Assembly (NCBI RefSeq): GCF_900231835.1
Contig: NZ_OCTN01000002.1
Coordinates: forward strand, 1-64,000
Direction: 5' to 3'
DNA length: 64,000 bases
Source of the DNA: Pontivivens marinum
Lineage (GTDB): Bacteria; Pseudomonadota; Alphaproteobacteria; Rhodobacterales; Rhodobacteraceae
Part shown: positions 57,340-64,000 of the stretch, in pieces
Layout of the letters: every line of letters starts with the position of its first letter
Position numbering within the stretch: position 1 is the first letter of the stretch
Notes under the pieces: generated by a model
Told to the model about the DNA's origin: nothing
What the model saw: the letters and a program-made list of their open reading frames with translations, nothing else
Database searches by the model: none
Translations under genes and position numbers: made by a program

Positions 57340-57993
57340 ATGACCGATTTCAAGGCCGCCCGAACCGCAATGGTTGATTGCCAGATCCGCCCATCCGATG
57401 TGACACGCTTTCCGATTATTCAAGCCATGTTGACCGTACCACGTGAGGAATACCTGCCGAGCGAGGCGCAGGCGATTGCCTATATGGGTGAGCATGTCGA
57501 TATCGGGGCAGGGCGCGTATGCTTGGACCCGCGCGTACTGGCGAAACTGATCGACGCTCTGGCGATTCAGCCCCATGATTTGGTGCTCGATATCGGATGT
57601 GGTCATGGCTACTCCACAGCGATTATCGCACGCATTGCTGAGGCTGTTGTCGCGCTGGAGGAAGATGAATCTCTGGCGGATGCGGCGTCGTCTACTCTCG
57701 CCGCGCAGGGTGTTGATAATGCCGTTGTGGAGCGTGGGCCGCTGGCCGCTGGTGCCGCGTCGCATGGCCCCTATGATGTGATTGTCTTTCAGGGTGGAGT
57801 AGAGTCCTTACCCACTGATATCGTGGACCAATTACGCCCGAATGGCCGGATCGCCATGATCCAGATGGATGGTGCGCTTGGCGTTGCAAAGCTGGGTGTT
57901 AAGGGCGCTAACGGTATCACGTGGCGGCGCAGCTTTGATGCAACCGCGCCGGTGCTTCCTGGATTTTCTGCCGAGAAAGCATTTGTTTTCTGA
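57340..57993 (+). CDS. pcm: Protein-L-isoaspartate O-methyltransferase family protein
   Basis: A 217-residue SAM-dependent methyltransferase of the PCMT type. It starts MTDFKAARTAMVDCQIRPSD, with VPREEYLPSEAQAIAY and the SAM motif VLDIGCGHGYSTAIIARIA. PCMT repairs isoaspartyl residues in aged proteins. The rhodobacterial branch is divergent, so the substrate is by family only. The gene is the first chromosomal gene right of the prophage and sits before tolC. Confidence 0.85.
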   Translation: MTDFKAARTAMVDCQIRPSDVTRFPIIQAMLTVPREEYLPSEAQAIAYMGEHVDIGAGRVCLDPRVLAKLIDALAIQPHDLVLDIGCGHGYSTAIIARIAEAVVALEEDESLADAASSTLAAQGVDNAVVERGPLAAGAASHGPYDVIVFQGGVESLPTDIVDQLRPNGRIAMIQMDGALGVAKLGVKGANGITWRRSFDATAPVLPGFSAEKAFVF

Positions 57994-58068
57994 GCCAGCG
58001 TGGGGTTGAGTTCGGAGTTAAGTGAACCGAGATCACTAAACTCGGCTGGATAGTATAAGGATTTCGCA

Positions 58069-59475
58069 ATGAAGCGTATTGCAACACGGTTTGCATCTAC
58101 ACTTTCGGTAGCAGCATTGATGGTGGGGACGCTGGGCGTCGCGCAGGCGGAAACGCTGACTGATGCGATGGTTCAGGCCTATAACAGCTCGCCTACACTA
58201 GATGTTTCGCGCGCTGCATTGCGCTCCGCTGATGAAAGCGTTCCGCAGGCGCGTGCGGGTTTGCGACCCAGCGTTTCGGCATCTGCCAGCGCAACTCTGA
58301 CCACGAGCAACGACCGGTTTTTTGCGGGTAGCAACGATTACGCAGATTCGCAAAGTCTCGACCTTAACGGCGACTGGACGATTTTTGACGGTGGCGAAAC
58401 AGCAGCGGCTGTCGATGCGGCCTTGGCAACGGTTGATAGCTTGCGCGCCTTGTTGATGGTGCAGGAGCAATCGGTTCTGCTGGATACGGTTACGGCCTAT
58501 CTAGATGTGCGCCGCGATCTGCAATTTGTATCCCTCGCGCAGAACAACGTGCGTGTGATTACCCGTCAGCTTCAGGCCGCGTCCGACCGGTTTGAGGTGG
58601 GTGAGGTGACGCGAACCGATGTCAGCCAAGCGCAGGCCGCTTTGGCCGCCGCGCAAACCAATCTGGTTTCGAATTTGGGTGCACTAGAATTATCGCGCAA
58701 CTCCTATACTGCTGTGGTCGGTGTTGACCCGTCCGACCTCGCCCCTCCACCCAGCTTGCCTGAACTGCCCGGTAGCGAGGCAGAGGCAATGGAGATCGCA
58801 AACGCGAATCATCCATTGCTGACCTCTGATCGGGCCGAGGTTGCTGCGGCAGAGTTTCGCGTAACGCAGGCGCGTGCAAATTTCCGCCCGACCGTTGCCT
58901 TGAACGGTAACGTATCGCTCGATAACAGCTTTGACAGCACATCTGGCGGCGGGCAGGTCAGTGGCCGTTCTACGCAGGTTGGCGCGAGCGTCGTGGTGCC
59001 ATTGTATCAGGGCGGTGCCTTGTCGAGCGCAGTGCGTCAGCGGGTTGCGCAGCTAGAGCAAGCGCAGGCTGAACTGAACGATACAGCACGCCTGATCCAG
59101 CAGCAGGTTTCGACCGCATGGACCAGTCTGACCGTCGCACGATCCTCGATCACCTCCAGCCGCCAGCAGATCACCGCAGCGCGCGTTGCGTTTGAGGGTA
59201 TCGTGGAGGAGGCGCGTCTCGGTGCACGGACCACACTCGATGTGCTTGATACGGAACAGGATTTGCTGAACGCGCAGTCCAATCTGGTTTCCGCACAGCG
59301 CGACGAATATGTTGCAGCCTACACGCTGCTATCTGCCCTTGGGCTGTTGACGGTAGATCACTTGGGTTTGCCGGTGGACGCCTACGATCCCAACATCTAC
59401 TTTAACGATGTTGAGGATGGCCCCTTCGCACCCAATCGCGGCGCTGTGCTCGATCGGGTTCTGGGCCGTAACTGA
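58069..59475 (+). CDS. tolC: TolC family outer-membrane efflux/secretion channel
   Basis: A 468-residue TolC-type protein. The signal peptide ends near residue 27 (GTLGVAQA before ETLTDAM). Two repeats of the coiled-coil/beta unit follow, with YLDVRRDLQFVSLAQNNVRV and RFEVGEVTRTDVSQAQAALA in the first, and EEARLGARTTLDVLDTEQDL and NAQSNLVSAQRDEYVAAYTL in the second. It forms the trimeric outer-membrane tunnel of type I secretion or RND efflux. AAGGA precedes the ATG. It is 75 bp after pcm. Confidence 0.93.
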   Translation: MKRIATRFASTLSVAALMVGTLGVAQAETLTDAMVQAYNSSPTLDVSRAALRSADESVPQARAGLRPSVSASASATLTTSNDRFFAGSNDYADSQSLDLNGDWTIFDGGETAAAVDAALATVDSLRALLMVQEQSVLLDTVTAYLDVRRDLQFVSLAQNNVRVITRQLQAASDRFEVGEVTRTDVSQAQAALAAAQTNLVSNLGALELSRNSYTAVVGVDPSDLAPPPSLPELPGSEAEAMEIANANHPLLTSDRAEVAAAEFRVTQARANFRPTVALNGNVSLDNSFDSTSGGGQVSGRSTQVGASVVVPLYQGGALSSAVRQRVAQLEQAQAELNDTARLIQQQVSTAWTSLTVARSSITSSRQQITAARVAFEGIVEEARLGARTTLDVLDTEQDLLNAQSNLVSAQRDEYVAAYTLLSALGLLTVDHLGLPVDAYDPNIYFNDVEDGPFAPNRGAVLDRVLGRN

Positions 59476-59487
59476 GGAAACGCAAGT

Positions 59488-60222
59488 ATGACCAACGGCG
59501 ATGACGGCGTGGAGCGCAGCGTCAGTGACGTGCTTGCGGCAATTCGTGCACGCGTGCAGGCGGAAGAGGCCGGTTTTTCGGCGCGCCCGCAGGCGGGCGA
59601 TGCAGCACCCATGCGTTTGGGGGCTGAGCAACAGGTCGAAGATGCCGACAGTGGTGGTGATGTCACCCCACTGCGGCTGGATGCACCCGTTGCTGTGGCC
59701 AGCCTTCGGCTGGACACGCCAGTTAGCGAGCCAAACGAGGTCGTGGAAATCGAGGAGGTGCCAGAGGCTCCTCATGTCGAGATTGAGGATGACGCGGATC
59801 AGCAGCCCTCAGCCACAGTTACGCCCCTATTCGGCAAGCGGCCTGTAGAACCGGAAGCGACTGTCGAGGATGAAGTCGAGAGCGTGGCGAATCCCGAATA
59901 TGACGTTTGGACGCCCAAACCTGACACGCCGCCCAGTGAATACGATGTCTGGACCCCACAGGCCTATGCCGAACCAATTGCTGAGGTAACTGCCCCTGTT
60001 GAGGTAGAAACATCAGCAATTGATGAAACAGAGATTCGCGCGATCGTGCGCGAGGTTCTGGTCGGTGTGGATATCGGTACGCATGAGGAATTGCGCGCCG
60101 AAATCCGCGCAATCGTTGCCGAGGAGTTGCGCGGTGCGCTCGGCGATGAAATCGCGCGATCCATACGCAAGACGATCCGAAAGGACATTGTTCGGGCGTT
60201 CAAGGATCGTGGTTTAAACTGA
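59488..60222 (+). CDS. PopZ/DUF2497-like acidic protein
   Basis: A 244-residue protein with a short N-terminal helix (VSDVLAAIRARVQAEEAG) resembling the first motif of PopZ/DUF2497, a long acidic Pro/Glu/Val-rich middle, and C-terminal charged helices (HEELRAEIRAIVAEELRGAL, SIRKTIRKDIVRAFKDRG). PopZ organises chromosome poles and is often encoded just before valS in alphaproteobacteria, as here. The C-terminus is divergent, so the match is partly positional. GAGGAAA lies 8 nt before the ATG. Confidence 0.6.
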   Translation: MTNGDDGVERSVSDVLAAIRARVQAEEAGFSARPQAGDAAPMRLGAEQQVEDADSGGDVTPLRLDAPVAVASLRLDTPVSEPNEVVEIEEVPEAPHVEIEDDADQQPSATVTPLFGKRPVEPEATVEDEVESVANPEYDVWTPKPDTPPSEYDVWTPQAYAEPIAEVTAPVEVETSAIDETEIRAIVREVLVGVDIGTHEELRAEIRAIVAEELRGALGDEIARSIRKTIRKDIVRAFKDRGLN

Positions 60223-60285
60223 CTGCTTTCCCTTAGCGCCGTCGCCCGCTAAACCGCATCCGAGACCGGATGAGGGAATTTACGC

Positions 60286-63141
60286 ATGGCGATGGATAAA
60301 AATTTCGACGCGAGCACCAGCGAAGCTGCAATCGCAACTGCTTGGGAACAGGCGGGGGCCTTTCGGGCAGGGGCCAACGCAAAACCAGGTGCGGACCCGT
60401 TCTGCATCATGATCCCGCCACCGAATGTTACAGGCTCATTGCATATGGGCCACGCATTCAACAACACGTTGCAGGATATCCTGGTGCGTTGGCACCGGAT
60501 GCGCGGGTTCGATACGCTGTGGCAGCCGGGGCAGGATCATGCCGGCATCGCCACGCAGATGGTTGTCGAGCGGCAATTGGCCGAGCGGAATGAACCGGGT
60601 CGGCGCGATCTGGGCCGTGAAAAATTCCTCGAAAAGGTCTGGGACTGGAAAGAAGAATCCGGCGACACGATCATCGGGCAGCTAAAACGCCTGGGCGCAT
60701 CCTGTGATTGGGATCGTAATGCGTTCACCATGTCCGGTACTTTCCCCGATGCGGTCATCAAAACCTTCGTTGAGATGTACGAAGCAGGTTTGATCTATCG
60801 CGGTAAACGATTGGTTAACTGGGATCCGAAATTCGAGACTGCGATTTCGGACCTGGAGGTCGAAAACCGCGACGTTAACGGCCACATGTGGCACTTTAAA
60901 TACCCCCTCGCAGGTGGTGAGACATATGAATATGTCGAAAAGGACGAGGACGGTAACGTCACGCTGCGCGAAACACGGGACTATATCTCGATCGCGACAA
61001 CACGCCCTGAAACCATGCTGGGCGACGGTGCGGTTGCTGTGCATCCGGATGATGAGCGCTATGCGTCCATCGTAGGCAAGCGCTGTGAAATCCCCGTTGG
61101 GCCAAAGGAAACACGCCGCCTGATCCCGATCATCACCGACGAATATCCCGACATGGATTTCGGTTCGGGTGCTGTGAAAATTACCGGCGCGCACGATTTC
61201 AACGATTACCAAGTGGCCAAGCGGGGCGGCATTCCATTGTATCGCCTGATGAACACGGTTGCCGCGATGCGTGACGATGGCCTCAGCTATGCTGACAGCG
61301 CCACCGCGGCACAGCACTTGCTGGAGGGGGATACCGCCTCCGAGGCTGAGGTGGACGAGATCAATCTCGTACCGGACGAGTATCGCGGTCTGGACCGGTT
61401 TGACGCACGCAAAAAGATCGTGGATGCTATCACCGCTGAAGGGCTGGCCGTAATGGTCCCGAACCCCGCCGCCATTGATGCGGATGAGGACGCGGAGCCC
61501 GTTCGCAGCCATATTCCTCTGGTGGATAACAAGCCGATCATGCAGCCCTTTGGCGATCGCTCCGGTGTGGTGATTGAGCCGATGCTGACCGATCAGTGGT
61601 TCGTGGATGCCGCAAAACTGGCTGGCCCGGCAATGGAGGCGGTTCGGTCCGGTGAGACGCAAATCCTGCCCGAGCGGGATGCGAAGGTCTATTTCCACTG
61701 GATGGAGAACATCGAGCCGTGGTGCATTTCCCGCCAGCTATGGTGGGGCCACCAGGTGCCGGTTTGGTTCGACGCTGATGGCAATCAATATTGCGCCGTG
61801 AACGAGGAAGAGGCGCAGGCCAAGGCCGGAGCAGGGGTGCAGCTAACGCGTGATCCCGACGTTCTGGATACATGGTTCTCCTCCGGCCTGTGGCCAATGG
61901 GCACGCTGGGCTGGCCCGAGCAGACAGCGGAGTTGGAGAAATACTATCCTACCTCCGTGCTGGTCACCGGCTTTGACATCATCTTCTTCTGGGTTGCCCG
62001 GATGCTGATGATGGGCAAGCAGATGGACCCGCAGAGCCGTGCACCGTTCCACACTGTCTATGTGCACGCGTTGGTGCGCGATGAGCGTGGTCAGAAGATG
62101 TCGAAATCCAAGGGTAACGTGCTCGACCCACTGGACCTGATTGATCAGTACGGCGCGGATGCGGTGCGCTTTACCCTGTCGTCCATGGCGGCAATGGGGC
62201 GCGACCTGAAACTGTCGATCCAGCGGATCGAGGGCTATCGAAACTTCGGCACCAAGCTGTGGAACGCCACCCGCTTTGCCGAAATGAACGATGCTAAGCC
62301 GGTCGGCCAGCCCGATCCACAGGCAAAGGTGAACCGTTGGATCATGGCCGAAACGGCCAAGGCAAAGGACGAGGTAGACGCAGCTCTGGCCGCATACCGC
62401 TTCAACGATGCGTCCAGCGCGCTTTACGCTTTTGTCTGGGGCACGGTTTGCGATTGGTATGTTGAGTTCGCCAAGCCGCTCTTCGCAGGCGATCAGGCCG
62501 AGGAAACCCGCGCAACAATGGCGTGGGTTATCGATCAGTGCTTGATCCTGCTGCACCCGTTCATGCCCTTCATCACCGAGGAGCTGTGGAAGGGGATCGC
62601 CGAGCGGCCTGAGATGCTCGTCACCACCGACTGGCCTGAATATGGGGACCTTAGCGATGATGATGCTGAGGCGGAAATGGGCTGGGTTCGCGCCTTGATC
62701 GAGGAAATCCGTTCCGTGCGGTCCGAGATGAACGTGCCGGGCAGTGCGAAAACCGGCCTTGTGCTGGTGGCGGCTGATGATCAAACGCGCCAGCGGTTCG
62801 AGGATAACCGCACGCTGGTTGAGCGTCTGGCCCGGGTTGAGGGTGTAAACTATGCAGATGCCGTGCCAGAGGGCGCGGTCACGCTGGGCCTAGCCGGTGC
62901 AACGGTTTGCCTGCCACTTGCTGGCTTGGTGGATGTTAAGGCGGAGGAGGCGCGGCTGGACAAGGCCCTCGCCAAATTGGCCAAGGAAATCGGCGGCCTG
63001 AACGGCAAGCTGAAAAACGAAAAGTTCCTCGCCAAGGCGCCAGAGGATGTGGTCGCTGAACAGCGCGCACGCCTCGTCGCCGCAGCGGAGGAAGCCGATA
63101 AACTGCGCGCCGCGCAAATTCGGGTAAGGGCACTCGCATGA
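60286..63141 (+). CDS. valS: Valyl-tRNA synthetase
   Basis: A 951-residue class Ia synthetase that charges tRNA-Val. The HIGH-type motif is HMGH at residues 53-56 ([17 protein letters not shown]) and KMSKS is at 604-608 ([16 protein letters not shown]). The editing domain ([19 protein letters not shown]), the anticodon-binding domain and a C-terminal coiled coil ([20 protein letters not shown]) are all present. The length is normal. Its stop overlaps the next start by 4 nt. Confidence 0.96.
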   Translation: MAMDKNFDASTSEAAIATAWEQAGAFRAGANAKPGADPFCIMIPPPNVTGSLHMGHAFNNTLQDILVRWHRMRGFDTLWQPGQDHAGIATQMVVERQLAERNEPGRRDLGREKFLEKVWDWKEESGDTIIGQLKRLGASCDWDRNAFTMSGTFPDAVIKTFVEMYEAGLIYRGKRLVNWDPKFETAISDLEVENRDVNGHMWHFKYPLAGGETYEYVEKDEDGNVTLRETRDYISIATTRPETMLGDGAVAVHPDDERYASIVGKRCEIPVGPKETRRLIPIITDEYPDMDFGSGAVKITGAHDFNDYQVAKRGGIPLYRLMNTVAAMRDDGLSYADSATAAQHLLEGDTASEAEVDEINLVPDEYRGLDRFDARKKIVDAITAEGLAVMVPNPAAIDADEDAEPVRSHIPLVDNKPIMQPFGDRSGVVIEPMLTDQWFVDAAKLAGPAMEAVRSGETQILPERDAKVYFHWMENIEPWCISRQLWWGHQVPVWFDADGNQYCAVNEEEAQAKAGAGVQLTRDPDVLDTWFSSGLWPMGTLGWPEQTAELEKYYPTSVLVTGFDIIFFWVARMLMMGKQMDPQSRAPFHTVYVHALVRDERGQKMSKSKGNVLDPLDLIDQYGADAVRFTLSSMAAMGRDLKLSIQRIEGYRNFGTKLWNATRFAEMNDAKPVGQPDPQAKVNRWIMAETAKAKDEVDAALAAYRFNDASSALYAFVWGTVCDWYVEFAKPLFAGDQAEETRATMAWVIDQCLILLHPFMPFITEELWKGIAERPEMLVTTDWPEYGDLSDDDAEAEMGWVRALIEEIRSVRSEMNVPGSAKTGLVLVAADDQTRQRFEDNRTLVERLARVEGVNYADAVPEGAVTLGLAGATVCLPLAGLVDVKAEEARLDKALAKLAKEIGGLNGKLKNEKFLAKAPEDVVAEQRARLVAAAEEADKLRAAQIRVRALA

Positions 63142-63695
63142 ACCAGCACGAAGACGTTCAATACGGACGCTATTTCATCCGCACTGCAACGATAGGTGAT
63201 CACGCGCGGGCAACCGCCTTTGCCGATGGGGTCGAGGGCCCCATCGCGCAGGCGGAGGCCGACACACCAGAGGATGCGATCGAAACGCTGTGCGACATGC
63301 TCGACCGTCGTGATGGTGATCGCGAGGCCGCGCGGCGCAAAATCGGCAAGTTCACCGTGCCAACGTCCAAGGAGTACGGTGAAGCCTGGGCAACGCTCGA
63401 CCTCGCGCCAAAGCTGCACGCCATGGCGCTGGCCCATGCGGCCGCAGGTGATGAGGGCATGACGGCAGTTGAGCTGGCCGCCGCCGCTGGATACCCGACA
63501 CCCGCCGGTGTGAACCTGCAATACGGGATGCTGGGGCGTGAGATTGCGGATGCGCTCGACATGGATCTGCCCGAAACGCTCGCTTATAAGGGCGCTGATG
63601 CTGCAATCGGTCTGGTCGGCTGGAAGGGTACGGAGCGTGAGGACGGTGCGTTCGTCTGGGTCATGCACCCGGAGCTGCGCAAGGTCGTCGCATGA
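63138..63695 (+). CDS. Hypothetical protein between valS and a HisC-like gene (185 aa)
   Basis: The N-terminal part ([20 protein letters not shown]) is short and beta-rich. The C-terminal part ([40 protein letters not shown]) looks like a small helical domain that recurs in proteins with nuclease- or restriction-like partners, but I cannot name a family. It is joined to valS and to the following gene by 4-nt overlaps. Confidence 0.6.
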   Translation: MNQHEDVQYGRYFIRTATIGDHARATAFADGVEGPIAQAEADTPEDAIETLCDMLDRRDGDREAARRKIGKFTVPTSKEYGEAWATLDLAPKLHAMALAHAAAGDEGMTAVELAAAAGYPTPAGVNLQYGMLGREIADALDMDLPETLAYKGADAAIGLVGWKGTEREDGAFVWVMHPELRKVVA

Positions 63696-64000
63696 GCGGC
63701 CCACGCTACACACCACTTGCCGCGTCTCTGCCGTCCACGGTCCCCTTTGTGGGGCCGGAGACACAGGAGCGCGCGCGTGGCAGTGCATTCGCCGCACGGC
63801 TCGGCGCGAATGAAAGCGCATTCGGTCCGTCGCCTAAGGCAATCGCGGCAATGGCGGATGCCGCTGCGGAGAGCTGGAAATACGGGGATCCCGAAAATTA
63901 CGACCTGCGCTCTGCGTTAAGCACTCACCTCGACGTGCCCATGGACGCTATTGTCGTGGGTGAGGGGATCGACGGTCTGCTCGGCTATCTCGTCCGGCTG
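63692..64000 (+). CDS. HisC-like PLP-dependent aminotransferase, 5' part (cut by window edge)
   Basis: The frame opens at an ATG overlapping the upstream stop and runs off the window. The 103 visible residues include [36 protein letters not shown] and YGDPENYDLRSALSTHL, the N-terminal signature of class I/II aminotransferases related to histidinol-phosphate aminotransferase. The catalytic Lys lies beyond the window, and the substrate cannot be told from this part. Confidence 0.8.
   Translation, partial: MSGPRYTPLAASLPSTVPFVGPETQERARGSAFAARLGANESAFGPSPKAIAAMADAAAESWKYGDPENYDLRSALSTHLDVPMDAIVVGEGIDGLLGYLVRL

Noticed and set aside
1-64000. CRISPR array, rRNA genes or further tRNAs
   Set aside because: No regularly spaced repeat of CRISPR size, no rRNA-like sequence and no tRNA cloverleaf other than tRNA-Cys was seen on reading through; weak cases could be missed without software.

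Overview
The window is a piece of alphaproteobacterial chromosome, most likely Rhodobacterales. This rests on the high GC, a form I aerobic CO dehydrogenase cluster, a holin of the gene-transfer-agent type, two Hint_2 proteins, and the order pcm - tolC - PopZ-like gene - valS. An intact prophage of about 40.9 kb splits the chromosomal genes.

Layout. 1-95 is the tail of an IS3-family element. 312-3675 holds two oxidoreductases and a divergent GntR regulator with two DNA-binding domains. 3895-5987 holds YaeQ and two membrane proteins. 6049-15105 is the CO oxidation cluster: an MHYT-LytTR sensor-regulator, coxM-coxS-coxL (flavin, iron-sulfur and Mo/Cu subunits), coxD-coxE-coxF (active-site maturation), a molybdopterin cytidylyltransferase and coxG (membrane anchoring). 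Most junctions are 4-nt overlaps. A 10-bp stem separates coxL from coxD. A SHOCT protein and tRNA-Cys follow.

Prophage (16318-57200). A 32-bp piece of tRNA-Cys, repeated with two mismatches at 57169-57200, marks the ends. The left arm runs leftward and ends in the integrase; it carries a GapR-like protein and several very small ORFs. The immunity region has an XRE repressor, a Cro-like gene and four copies of a 17-bp palindrome. The early right arm contains five 11-bp iterons and two terminators and ends in a phage NusG paralogue. Packaging, head, tail and lysis genes (29386-50790) follow a lambda-like order, with a protease-capsid fusion, a probable -1 frameshift in the tail chaperone, a TipJ tip protein, a GH108 endolysin and a GTA-type holin.

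The most unusual part is 24082-29385. The 3' end of the phage nusG gene occurs three times, and the copies bracket cargo: an outer-membrane beta-barrel gene, then a tryptophanyl-tRNA synthetase with its own trp-type attenuator, with a Hint protein after the last copy. Copies 1 and 3 share a structured RNA tail. A second cargo region at the right end (50799-56952) holds a lipoprotein, a solitary adenine methylase, an AraC regulator, a second Hint protein and a phospholipase D family enzyme.

Right of the prophage the chromosome resumes with pcm, a TolC-type protein, a PopZ-like protein, valS, a hypothetical gene and the start of a HisC-like aminotransferase cut by the window edge. All assignments come from reading the sequence and recalled family motifs; no database search was possible.
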